From assembly GCA_003242645.1 (NCBI GenBank), contig QGVC01000041.1:1-16104 (forward strand): DNA of 16,104 nucleotides, in the 5' to 3' direction. Positions 5,540 through 13,469 of this stretch are shown piece by piece (positions within the stretch are counted from its first letter, which is position 1; every line of letters starts with the position of its first letter). The position numbers were made by a program, and so were the translations under genes. Below the pieces are notes generated by a model, which was not told the DNA's origin, made no database searches, and saw nothing but the letters and a program-made list of their open reading frames with translations. Source of the DNA: Pseudomonadota bacterium. Its GTDB lineage: Bacteria > Pseudomonadota > Alphaproteobacteria > Rhizobiales > Hyphomicrobiaceae.

Positions 5540-8068
5540 ATAAACATTCCCAAAGCCAGAAATCACGTTGCGGGCCGGCGGGTATGTTCTGTCGCTATCG
5601 CTGTATGAGCTCGTTTCATAACCGAGGAACGAGTTCGGGTCATCCGGCTCCTCGTCCGGTTTGAAGTACTCCCAGATGACATTGCTGTCGCCTGGCGATG
5701 CTCGGATGCCCGTGTAGCGGTTGACCGGTATCGAGCGAATGCCTGGCGGAGCGCGGAACGGGACCTTCTTGCCGTTGAGCGCGAGCTTCATGAAGTTGGC
5801 GAAGATCGGCGCCGCAATCTGTCCACCGGTCGCGGACTTACCCATGGGCTTGGGCGTGTCGTACCCGACGTAGACGCCAACGACGAGGTCCGGCGAGTAT
5901 CCGACGAACCACGCGTCCTTCGATTCGTTCGTCGTGCCTGTCTTTCCCGCCAGAGGCGTGCCGGGCAGTATCTTCTTCACGATCGTCGCAGTGCCCCTTT
6001 GCACGACGCCTTCAAGAATCGAGGTCATCTGGAACGCCGTGTAGGGGTCTATGACCTGCCTCCGGTCGTCCGGGATTTCGGGCTCCTCCTGACCGCGCCA
6101 TTCATCCGCGTTACAACCGACGCACTCGCGCTGATCGTGCCGCCAAATCGTTCGGCCCCAGCGGTCCTGGATTCGGTCGATCAGGGTCGGTCTGACTTGC
6201 TTGCCGCCATTGGCAAACACGCAGTACGCGGCTGTCATTCGGAGCAGTGTCGTCTCTCCCGCACCCAACGACATCGCGAGCACGGGGAGCAGATCATCAT
6301 AGGCGCCGAACCGCTTGGAGTATTCGACGATGATCGGCATCCCAAGCTCTTGCGCCAGGCGTGCCGTCATCTGGTTACGGGACTTCTCGATGCCGATTCG
6401 TAGGGTGGAGGGGCCGTACGAAGCTTCCTTGTTGTAGTTCCGCGGGCGCCAGACCTCCTGCCCAGGCCCCTGGTCGATCTCGATGGGCGCATCGAGCACA
6501 ATGCTCGTGGGCTTGTAGCCGTTATCCAAGGCAGCGGCATAAACGAGAGGCTTGAACGAGGACCCTGGCTGGCGCCTCGCCTGGATAGCGCGGTCGAACT
6601 GGCTGATCGAGAAGGAGAAGCCACCAACAACTGCCAGCACGCGGCCCGTGTGCGGGTCCATCGCCACGAGGCCGCCACCAACCTCCGGGATCTGCATCAA
6701 GCTCCAGGCGCCGGTGGGATCGTTCGGATCCTTGGGCGACACGTAGACCACGTCCCCCACTTGAACGACATCCGACGGCTTCTTTGGTGCTGGCCCCTTC
6801 GGGCGATCGGTGGCACGGAACTTGCCGGCCCACTTCATTTCCTCGAAGGAGATTTCTACGGCTTCCCGTTTCGGGGAGATCTTCCCGTCCGGCTCGCGCG
6901 TGGGCCTGAGCCCGACGATGATCTTGGCCGCTTCCACTTCGAGGACGACGCCCAACCGCCACGGATCAATGTCCGAGGGGACGTTCATCTCCGCCAGCTT
7001 GGCACCCCAGTCACCGCTGACGTCGATATGGTCGACGGGACCGCGCCAGCCGCGCTCGCGATCGAACTCAACGAGGCCATCGATCAAAGCTTTGCGCGCG
7101 TGGCGCTGCAGCTCGGGATCGAGCGTGGTGCGTACCGAAAGCCCGCCACCGTACAGCTTCTCCTCACCGTAGCGCGCAAGAAGCGTCCGGCGCACCTCCT
7201 CCGCGAAGAACTCGGCAGCGAAGATGTGCGCCCCAAAGGGACGCAGGTTGACCTGCAAAGGCTTGGCCTTGGCCTGCTCCGCCTCCTCGCGGCTGAGGTA
7301 GCCGTTCTCGACCATCTGATCGAGCACCCAATTCCGCCGAATGGTGGCTTCGCGAGTCTTGCGGAAGGGATGGTAATTGTTGGGAGCCTTTGGCAGCGCC
7401 GCCAGGTAGGCCGCCTCTTCTGGCGTCAGATCGTCCAGCTCCTTGTTGAAGTAGTTGAGGGCGGCTGCGGCCACGCCGTAGGAGCCGATGCCCAGGTAAA
7501 TCTCGTTCAGGTATAGCTCGAGGATTTTATCCTTCGAGAAGGCCCGCTCGATGCGGATCGCGAGGATCGCCTCCTTCAGCTTGCGTTCGTAGTTCTGCTC
7601 GCTGGAAAGAAGGAAGTTCTTGGCGACCTGCTGGGTGATGGTCGATGCACCTTCGGGACGTCGCCCAGGATTCTGCAGGTTTCTGATGACAGCGCGTGCG
7701 ATGCCGATGAAGTCGAGCCCGCCATGCTCGTAGAAGCGCTTGTCTTCAGCGGATAGAAAAGCATGGATCACGAGCTTGGGTATGGCGTTAATCGGCACGA
7801 AGATGCGCCGCTCGCGCCCGTACTCGGCGATGAGCTGGCCGTCGTGCGCATGAATGCGTGTCATCACGGGCGGCTCGTACTCCGCCAAGCTCTCATAGCT
7901 CGGCAAGTCCCGCGAAACATACCAGAGCACATATCCGGCAACGGCCGATCCCGCCAGAAAAGCCACTACCCCTGCCGCGAACATCCAACCCAGCACGCTC
8001 AGGAGGAGACTCCGGCGCTTTCGTCTTCGCTTCGGCGCGACAGGCGGAGGCAGGATCGGTGCTCGCAT
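5537..8068 (-). CDS. mrcA: Penicillin-binding protein 1A, bifunctional transglycosylase/transpeptidase
   Basis: A class A PBP that polymerises lipid II into glycan strands and cross-links the peptides on the periplasmic side of the inner membrane. 843 residues, normal for alphaproteobacterial PBP1A. A basic cytoplasmic tail (KRRRKRRS, 13-20) precedes one membrane anchor at about 21-51. GT51 glycosyltransferase domain: EDKRFYEHGG with catalytic Glu108, EGASTITQQVAKN (139-151), and ERAFSKDKILELYLNEIYLG ending at about 193. An OB-like insert lies in the middle. Transpeptidase: SSFK with nucleophile Ser503 and Lys506, SRN at 563-565, KTGT from Lys709. The C-terminus is acidic and Ser/Tyr-rich. 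AAGG lies very close (about 3 nt) to ATG 8068, a weak RBS. Same strand as amiC upstream (190-bp gap) and prfB downstream, an arrangement I recall in other Hyphomicrobiales. Confidence 0.96.
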   Translation of the reverse strand: MRAPILPPPVAPKRRRKRRSLLLSVLGWMFAAGVVAFLAGSAVAGYVLWYVSRDLPSYESLAEYEPPVMTRIHAHDGQLIAEYGRERRIFVPINAIPKLVIHAFLSAEDKRFYEHGGLDFIGIARAVIRNLQNPGRRPEGASTITQQVAKNFLLSSEQNYERKLKEAILAIRIERAFSKDKILELYLNEIYLGIGSYGVAAAALNYFNKELDDLTPEEAAYLAALPKAPNNYHPFRKTREATIRRNWVLDQMVENGYLSREEAEQAKAKPLQVNLRPFGAHIFAAEFFAEEVRRTLLARYGEEKLYGGGLSVRTTLDPELQRHARKALIDGLVEFDRERGWRGPVDHIDVSGDWGAKLAEMNVPSDIDPWRLGVVLEVEAAKIIVGLRPTREPDGKISPKREAVEISFEEMKWAGKFRATDRPKGPAPKKPSDVVQVGDVVYVSPKDPNDPTGAWSLMQIPEVGGGLVAMDPHTGRVLAVVGGFSFSISQFDRAIQARRQPGSSFKPLVYAAALDNGYKPTSIVLDAPIEIDQGPGQEVWRPRNYNKEASYGPSTLRIGIEKSRNQMTARLAQELGMPIIVEYSKRFGAYDDLLPVLAMSLGAGETTLLRMTAAYCVFANGGKQVRPTLIDRIQDRWGRTIWRHDQRECVGCNADEWRGQEEPEIPDDRRQVIDPYTAFQMTSILEGVVQRGTATIVKKILPGTPLAGKTGTTNESKDAWFVGYSPDLVVGVYVGYDTPKPMGKSATGGQIAAPIFANFMKLALNGKKVPFRAPPGIRSIPVNRYTGIRASPGDSNVIWEYFKPDEEPDDPNSFLGYETSSYSDSDRTYPPARNVISGFGNVY

Positions 8069-8150
8069 GGACCTTCAGCTTCTAGGATCGGTTGTGGCTT
8101 CCTCACACAGTCAGGCGGCAACAAAACGGCATGGGAACATAGCTAGCATG

Positions 8151-8189
8151 GTTCGGCCAGCTTGCTCCGAAAAATGGGTAGTTCGGCCA
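8151..8189. repeat. 9-bp direct repeat upstream of mrcA
   Basis: GTTCGGCCA occurs at 8151-8159 and again at 8181-8189, exactly 30 bp apart (start to start), in the 190-bp gap between amiC and mrcA. Three helical turns is a spacing seen in operators, but two 9-mers can also be chance. I see no convincing -35/-10 pair, small gene, or terminator with a T-run in this gap. Confidence 0.25.
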
Positions 8190-8258
8190 AAGAATTTCAC
8201 AGGCCGGTATCGGATTAACTGGACGAATGTGAGTATTTTAAGAGATTCACTAAGGTTA

Positions 8259-9566
8259 TCACGGAACGTGGACCGCGCCCATAGCTCGTTTCGCGAAGAA
8301 CGCATCGACGGCTGCAACGATAGCTCGGGCGATGTTGGTTTGCCACTCCAGCGACTGCAGAAGCTTCTGATCCTCCTCGTTGCTCATATACCCCAGCTCG
8401 ATGAGGACAGAGGGGGATTCGGCTTGTTGCAGCACCAAGAATGCAGCTGACCGCTGAGGATCGCGGGCAAGCTTCATGTGCTTACGCAACTCGTTGGTGA
8501 GGAGATTGCTGAACTCTGCAGAGAAGGTGTCCGTCTCCCGCCTGAGCAAGTCGATGAGGATGTTACGGACCTCGTCCTGAGTATCGAGCGAGGCGGGCGC
8601 GAGGCCGGCCAGAAGATCAACGGCGTTCTCCTTTTCAGCAAGCCGGCGAGCCTGCTCATTCGAGGCAAACTCGGAAAGGGTGTAGATGCTCGCCCCTCGG
8701 ACCAGGCCGGCAAGGCTTTCCTCAGGCACGGCGTCGGCGTGCAATGATATGAAGAGATTGGCTTTGTGCCGGCGAGAGATGTCCACGCGCTGTTGCAGCG
8801 GCACGAAGATATCCCTGTCGCGCGTCAGGACGACGACATAGCGGCCAGTCTGATCGAGGAGGGTCTTGAGACGGCGCGCGACCGAAAGAACGACGTCCTT
8901 CTCGAGCAACCCGGTCGAGCCAACGGCGCCCGGATCCAATCCGCCGTGACCCGGGTCGATGACGATGACCGGGCGCGCGTTGCTCGCAGCAACCAAAGTG
9001 GGGGGATCTTCGAACTGGGTCGGTCGCAGATCCGCGGGCGCAGGCTGAGCTGTGGGGGCAGTGGGTTGCCCGGATTTGATGCGGGTGAGCTCAATGATGA
9101 GCTTAGGCTGCTTGCGTCCCTCTACCCGGGCCGTTTTGACGTGGACCGGCCCATTCGTGTCGATGACGATCCGTGACTGCTTGGATCGGAACAGCCCAAA
9201 TCGGTACGCCTTCACCAACCCCTTGCCCTTCTGACCGCTGGCAGGATCGATGCGGAATTCGACCTCGGGCAGGTCCACGATCACCCGGTCGGGTTTGGAG
9301 ACGGTGGTGACCTTTGGCGTCACCCACTCTGTCAGATCAAATATGAGCCGGGTCAGATCCGCGGTCGTGGTCAGCTGGGCGCGCGTGACGGCGGGCTTGT
9401 TCGGGCTCACCTCGACGGTCCAGCCCGGCATGGCCGCTCCAAGGCCGGCCGGTTGCGCCAAGGCTTTGGTGCAATGGGCCACACTTACGAGAACCAATGC
9501 CGCCACGGTGGTGGCAAGCCTTCGCCCCCTAGCTTGCATACGCCGCAACGCCCCCCGCTTGTTCAC
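8259..9566 (-). CDS. amiC: N-acetylmuramoyl-L-alanine amidase with AMIN domain
   Basis: A periplasmic zinc amidase that removes stem peptides from peptidoglycan to separate daughter cells. 435 residues from GTG 9566. A signal peptide (RGRRLATTVAALVLVSVAHC... to about ALAQ, 38) is followed by an AMIN peptidoglycan-binding domain at about 50-160, a proline/alanine linker (165-195), and an Amidase_3 domain from 199. Zinc ligands fit His207 (DPGHGG), Glu222 (LLEKD) and His276 (SLHAD), with the catalytic Glu in SVLIELGYMSN. The helical stretch from about 300 (SNEQARRLAEKENAVDLL) corresponds to the autoinhibitory helix of division amidases, so activation by an EnvC/NlpD-like factor is likely. ATG 9539 (9 codons later) is an alternative start giving a neater signal peptide; the RBS is weak for both. 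It is divergent from rne and upstream of mrcA. Confidence 0.94.
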   Translation of the reverse strand: MNKRGALRRMQARGRRLATTVAALVLVSVAHCTKALAQPAGLGAAMPGWTVEVSPNKPAVTRAQLTTTADLTRLIFDLTEWVTPKVTTVSKPDRVIVDLPEVEFRIDPASGQKGKGLVKAYRFGLFRSKQSRIVIDTNGPVHVKTARVEGRKQPKLIIELTRIKSGQPTAPTAQPAPADLRPTQFEDPPTLVAASNARPVIVIDPGHGGLDPGAVGSTGLLEKDVVLSVARRLKTLLDQTGRYVVVLTRDRDIFVPLQQRVDISRRHKANLFISLHADAVPEESLAGLVRGASIYTLSEFASNEQARRLAEKENAVDLLAGLAPASLDTQDEVRNILIDLLRRETDTFSAEFSNLLTNELRKHMKLARDPQRSAAFLVLQQAESPSVLIELGYMSNEEDQKLLQSLEWQTNIARAIVAAVDAFFAKRAMGAVHVP

Positions 9567-9671
9567 ATTTCTTGTCGCGATTTATCAGAGCTTAACGGGT
9601 TATTGGGCAAACTGCCGCAGCACAAGAGGCTTCTGGCGCTTTGAGCCTCGGACGTGACACACACAACACTC

Positions 9672-9699
9672 TTGCTTCGGCAGGGGGGAGCACTTAAAC
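9672..9699 (+). promoter_or_regulatory. Weak candidate rne promoter
   Basis: TTGCTT (9672-9677) and TTAAAC (9694-9699) are 16 nt apart on the plus strand. Both match the sigma70 consensus only partly, but they lie just upstream of the first strong leader hairpin. If used, the rne leader would be about 620 nt. Confidence 0.22.
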
Positions 9700-9716
9700 A
9701 GTCTGGTAAGCGCCGG

Positions 9717-9738
9717 GGCTCGATTCTCGAAGCGAGCC
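9717..9738 (+). other. Leader hairpin 1 upstream of rne
   Basis: GGCTCG (9717-9722) pairs perfectly with CGAGCC (9733-9738), with partial extra pairing (TT/AA) in the loop. CGAAGCG (9728-9734) inside it can instead pair with CGCTTCG (9761-9767), so the two structures are mutually exclusive. This is structure seen by eye, not a computed fold. Confidence 0.35.
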
Positions 9739-9933
9739 AGGTAGGACCTCTGAGAGCGAGCGCTTCGCTGCACCGCGAACTGGTCTACCGGGTCACGCGT
9801 GATGGCCTAACTGGCGCGGATGGGTGAACAGCCGGCTTCCACGGGCGGCGTCCGTTCCTCGGCGTGGTCGCGTCCAGGAAAGGAGTGAGCGCGATTTTGC
9901 CGGCGCCACCCGAGAGACATATGTCCTGCCCTT

Positions 9934-9956
9934 GCCGCACGGGAAAGGGGTGCGGC
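9934..9956 (+). other. Leader hairpin 2 with an all-purine loop
   Basis: GCCGCAC (9934-9940) pairs perfectly with GTGCGGC (9950-9956), displaying a 9-nt loop, GGGAAAGGG. The loop, with one adjoining base, is complementary to CCCCTTTCC at 10189-10197. A second GGAAAGG at 9877-9883 could compete for the same pyrimidine tract. A loop-to-tract pseudoknot is possible, though one 9-nt match in a region this size is near chance expectation. Confidence 0.35.
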
Positions 9957-10004
9957 TAGCGGGATACTTCAGCGGCGGCTTGCACAAGGACGCCACTTTG
10001 TCTT

Positions 10005-10018
10005 GCCCGGTGACGGGC
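10005..10018 (+). other. Leader hairpin 3 with a GNRA tetraloop
   Basis: GCCCG (10005-10009) and CGGGC (10014-10018) enclose GTGA, a GNRA-type tetraloop. The stem is compact, all GC, and likely stable in RNA. It lies 310 nt upstream of the rne start. Confidence 0.35.
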
Positions 10019-10328
10019 TTAGCTCTCCATCGAGCCTCGGTATGGCTCACGTGAGAGCCGGTTCGCCAAGTAACCGTATGGAACACACGCTCACACAAAC
10101 GAGGCGCAGGCAGAAGATTTGCAAATCCCGTTTGGGACTGCATTGCCGGCCGAGCGTGGCACATGCTTCGCGGTTCACGTGGTCTGAACCCCTTTCCGAG
10201 CTTCAACATCTTCAGCAACAAGACATTCGCGCCGTGTCCCGGCGACCCTCATGGCTTGGCCGAGCTGACGCTAGCTCGAGATCCATGAACGGGGTCCAGC
10301 CGCACCGGCGCGACAAGGAACACAACAC

Positions 10329-13300
10329 ATGTCCAGCAACAAGATGCTCATCGATGCCACCCACCCAGAAGAGACGAGGGTGGTGGTTCTCAAAGGAGGC
10401 AGGGTAGAAGAGTTCGATTACGAGTCCGCGGCCCGCAAGCTTCTCAGGGGCAACATCTATCTCGCGAAGATCACGCGTGTAGAGCCGTCTCTGCAGGCGG
10501 CGTTCGTGGATTACGGCGGCAACCGCCACGGGTTTCTCGCCTTCAACGAGATCCATCCGGACTACTACCAGATCCCTGTCGCTGACCGTCAGGCGCTGCT
10601 CGAGGAGGAGGCTGCCGCAGAGGCAGAGGAGGAAGCGGCGGCCGATCGGGAAGCCGAACAGCAGGAGGATCATCGGGAAGAAGCTGAGGATGGCGACGAG
10701 ATCGACCGGCTGGAAGAGCGGGCCATTGACGTAACCGAGTTCCTGCCGCCAGAACCGGAAGCGCCAGCTTCGTTAGAGCAGAGTGAAACTGCCCCTCCCG
10801 AAGAGTGTGCTGCGGAGGACACCGCGGCACAGACGGTGGCCGAGTCGGCCCAGCCCGATGAACGGCTGACGGAGACTGTTCCAGAGGGGGCGGCTGAGAA
10901 CGGTCATGCAGCCGAGGCCGTAGCTGAGCGTACTACCGCTCCGGACGAGGAGGCAGGGGATCTCCCCGATGCGCCGAAGGCAATCGGCCTCGTCGAGGAC
11001 GTCGGCGTCGAGGAGGTCGAAGGCGATGGCGAAAACGGCAACGGGAATGGAGAGGTCGAACAGCTCGAGAACATCGGCGCCGAGGATGCTCTCGAGGAGG
11101 TTCCGTCGCGTCCCCGGCGTCGCCTGCGTAGCTACAAGATCCAAGAGGTGATCAAGCGCCGGCAGATCGTGCTGGTGCAGGTCGTCAAGGAGGAGCGTGG
11201 CAGCAAGGGTGCGGCGCTCACCACCTATCTTTCGCTCGCCGGCCGCTACACGGTCCTCATGCCGAACACGGCGCGCGGTGGCGGCATCAGCCGCAAGATC
11301 ACCAACATCCAGGATCGCAAGCGGCTCAAAGCCATCGCCGCTGAGCTCGACGTGCCTGAGGGCATGGGGCTCATCATTCGCACGGCGGGCGCCTCACGGA
11401 CGAAGCAGGAGATCAAGCGCGACTTCGAGTACCTGCTGCGGCTTTGGGAGAGCGTCCGCGAGCTGACGCTGCGCTCGACGGCTCCGACGCTCGTCTACGA
11501 GGAAGGCAACCTCATCAAGCGTGCGATCCGCGACCTCTACACCAAGGACATCGACGAGATCATCGTCGCCGGCGAAGCGGCCTACAAGGAAGCCCGCGAC
11601 TTCATGCGGATGCTGATGCCAAGCCACGTCAAGAACGTGGTGCTGTATCAGGATCCCGAGCCGCTGTTCAGCCGCTACCAGGTTGAGCGGCAGCTCGCCG
11701 CCATGTTCAGCCCGTACGTCCACCTGAAGTCGGGCGGCTACCTCGTCATCAACCAGACCGAGGCGCTGGTTGCGATCGACGTCAACTCAGGCAAGGCAAC
11801 GCGCGAATTCTCCATCGAGGAGACAGCGCTTCAGACCAACCTCGAGGCGGCGGACGAAATCGCGCGTCAGCTCAGGCTGCGCGACCTCGCGGGGCTGATC
11901 GTCATCGACTTCATCGACATGGAGGAGAAGCGCAACAACCGCGCGGTCGAACGGCGGTTGAAGGAAGCGCTGAGGAACGACCGGGCCCGTATCCAGGTCG
12001 GCCGGATCAGTCATTTCGGCCTTCTTGAGATGTCACGCCAGCGGCTGAGGTCTGGCGTGCTCGAAGGCTCGACCACGCCGTGCCCGCACTGTCAGGGCAC
12101 CGGCATTATCCGCTCGACAGAATCTGTCGCCTTGGCGGTCATCCGCGCGATGGAGGACGCGCTGATGTCCGGGCCGCCGAGCCCGATCGTCGCGAAGACC
12201 ACCGTCCCGGTGGCGCTCTACATCCTCAACAACAAGCGGGCCTACATCAATGAGATGGAGTCTCGCTACGGCGTCTCGATCACCGTCGAGGCGAGTGACA
12301 AGGTGCAGGGCGCCAACTTCCTGATCGAGAAGGCGCCGCGCGCAACCACCAACGGGCAACGGCAGCCGGAGCGGAGCCCGGTCAGCCTGGACTGGGGCTT
12401 CCAGGGCGTCGAGGAGGAGGCCGAGGAAACAGGACACGAGGAAGAGCAGGCACGGGCGGAGGAAGTCGAAACGCGGAGATCGCGCCGGCGGCGCCGTCGC
12501 CGCGGGCGTCGTGGTGGTGCACGTGGCGAGCACCTGCAGGCGACACCGGCGGTGCCTGGTAACGGCGCCGACGGTGAGCTGATGTACGCGCACGGCGAGC
12601 ACGACCTTTCGGACCACGAGCACGACATCTCGGAGGAGGACGAGGAAGAGGAGGCCGTCGACGAGGCCGTCGAGGAGGTTTCCTTCTCGCCTGATGAGGA
12701 GCCTGCAGAGGCGGTCGCGTCTGCCGACGATGTCGAGGACGGCGAGGAAGAGGTGCAGGTCGCCGAAAGCTCCGAAGAGCCGAAAGACGAGCAACGTCGC
12801 CATAGACGAGGCCGGCGCCGCGGTCGCCGGGGCGGCCGCCGGGACCGGGATGGTGTCGCGCCTGCTGTTGCCGGTGAGTCCGGTGTCGTCGAGGCCAATG
12901 CCGAGGCGGTCGAGCCTGAGAGCGGGCCCGTGCTTGAGGCAAGCTCCGAGGCGCCTGTGCAGCTCGATGCTACCGCTGATCAGACAGTAACTTCGGCTCC
13001 CGACTCAGAAGATGTGGTGCCGGGCGCCGAAGTGGCGATTGCCGAACCGGAGAGCGGGGCTGTCGCCCATGCCGAGGCGGAGAGTGGTCCTGCTATGACC
13101 GAACAGGCAGGAGCAGAGCCTGCGCAGGCTTCTACAGCACCACCAGTGGCCTCAGTGCCGGCTTTGGAGTCGCAGGCAGAAGGGGCCTCTCAGGAGCAAA
13201 GGCCATCGCGCACCCCGCGAACGGAGCCAGTCGCGAGCGAGCCCATCATTGAAAGAATCGTTCTCGGTCCTGAAATAGGCGCGGTCACACCTGAGCGACC

Positions 13301-13364
13301 AACGCCTTCCGAGCAGCCGGCGCGCCGGGGGTGGTGGCAGCGCCGCTTTGGGGTCAACGGTTAG
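10329..13364 (+). CDS. rne: Ribonuclease E
   Basis: Essential endonuclease for mRNA decay and for rRNA/tRNA processing, and the usual scaffold of the degradosome. 1011 residues. The S1 domain (about 35-300) is interrupted at about 88-266 by an acidic Glu/Ala-rich insertion, typical of alphaproteobacterial RNase E; KEERGSKGAALTT resumes it. The 5'-sensor/RNase H part includes GGGISRKI. Catalytic magnesium ligands are Asp484 (VAIDVNSG) and Asp527 (IVIDFID), 43 apart as in E. coli. The zinc link CPHCQGTG has Cys585 and Cys588. The low-complexity C-terminal half holds two arginine-rich RNA-binding patches (716-731 and 823-841) and acidic stretches, and ends RRGWWQRRFGVNG, a terminal motif I associate with alphaproteobacterial homologues. 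AAGGAA (10315-10320) is 8 nt from the ATG. Regulation by its own leader is likely. Confidence 0.97.
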   Translation: MSSNKMLIDATHPEETRVVVLKGGRVEEFDYESAARKLLRGNIYLAKITRVEPSLQAAFVDYGGNRHGFLAFNEIHPDYYQIPVADRQALLEEEAAAEAEEEAAADREAEQQEDHREEAEDGDEIDRLEERAIDVTEFLPPEPEAPASLEQSETAPPEECAAEDTAAQTVAESAQPDERLTETVPEGAAENGHAAEAVAERTTAPDEEAGDLPDAPKAIGLVEDVGVEEVEGDGENGNGNGEVEQLENIGAEDALEEVPSRPRRRLRSYKIQEVIKRRQIVLVQVVKEERGSKGAALTTYLSLAGRYTVLMPNTARGGGISRKITNIQDRKRLKAIAAELDVPEGMGLIIRTAGASRTKQEIKRDFEYLLRLWESVRELTLRSTAPTLVYEEGNLIKRAIRDLYTKDIDEIIVAGEAAYKEARDFMRMLMPSHVKNVVLYQDPEPLFSRYQVERQLAAMFSPYVHLKSGGYLVINQTEALVAIDVNSGKATREFSIEETALQTNLEAADEIARQLRLRDLAGLIVIDFIDMEEKRNNRAVERRLKEALRNDRARIQVGRISHFGLLEMSRQRLRSGVLEGSTTPCPHCQGTGIIRSTESVALAVIRAMEDALMSGPPSPIVAKTTVPVALYILNNKRAYINEMESRYGVSITVEASDKVQGANFLIEKAPRATTNGQRQPERSPVSLDWGFQGVEEEAEETGHEEEQARAEEVETRRSRRRRRRRGRRGGARGEHLQATPAVPGNGADGELMYAHGEHDLSDHEHDISEEDEEEEAVDEAVEEVSFSPDEEPAEAVASADDVEDGEEEVQVAESSEEPKDEQRRHRRGRRRGRRGGRRDRDGVAPAVAGESGVVEANAEAVEPESGPVLEASSEAPVQLDATADQTVTSAPDSEDVVPGAEVAIAEPESGAVAHAEAESGPAMTEQAGAEPAQASTAPPVASVPALESQAEGASQEQRPSRTPRTEPVASEPIIERIVLGPEIGAVTPERPTPSEQPARRGWWQRRFGVNG

Positions 13365-13374
13365 GCTTGCCAGT

Positions 13375-13412
13375 CGGGCGCTCAGCTACATTCGCTCATT
13401 ACTGAGCGCTCG
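13375..13412. terminator. Hairpin between convergent rne and aat
   Basis: An 11-bp inverted repeat (13375-13385 with 13402-13412, one G-T pair; core GCGCTCAG/CTGAGCGC) encloses a 16-nt loop, 11 bases past the rne stop. No T-run follows on either strand. Its position between convergent genes suggests a shared 3' end structure or roadblock, not a classic intrinsic terminator. Confidence 0.5.
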
Positions 13413-13469
13413 ACGAAATCGCGCTGAATAGCGGACGAACAGGTTCGGCGGAAGTTGGGGCAGTCTGAA

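Larger units (their letters stand above)
9567..10328 (+). promoter_or_regulatory. Divergent intergenic region and probable structured rne 5' leader
   Basis: 762 bp without a credible protein gene lies between the divergent amiC and rne. It is rich in short inverted repeats, listed separately. In E. coli a long 5' UTR lets RNase E cleave its own mRNA for autoregulation, so a structured leader here is expected by analogy. I also recall an alphaproteobacterial small-RNA family (alpha-r45) described between amidase and rne genes in rhizobia, but I cannot confirm a match from memory. Open frames inside (for example the one starting at 9824) have no RBS or recognisable composition. Where the rne transcript starts is not settled by sequence. 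Confidence 0.45.

Noticed and set aside
6650..7516. 288-codon open frame on the plus strand
   Set aside because: It is antisense to the well-conserved PBP1A glycosyltransferase and central regions; the composition reflects high GC, and no motif is present.
9921..9959. 12-residue cysteine-rich mini-ORF (MSCPCRTGKGCG) in the rne leader
   Set aside because: No proper ribosome binding site, and it overlaps hairpin 2; most likely chance.
9824..10054. 76-codon open frame in the rne leader
   Set aside because: It starts at a GTG with no RBS and shows no recognisable domain or codon pattern; the region is better explained as untranslated leader.
9600..10328. RNase P RNA, tmRNA, or group II intron fragment in the large gap
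   Set aside because: I looked for their conserved cores (for example the GAGGAAAGTC-type P4 segment of RNase P) and none is present.
12033..12803. 256-codon open frame on the minus strand within rne
   Set aside because: It is antisense to the RNase E C-terminal half; its Leu/Arg-rich repeats mirror the acidic and arginine-rich codons of rne.
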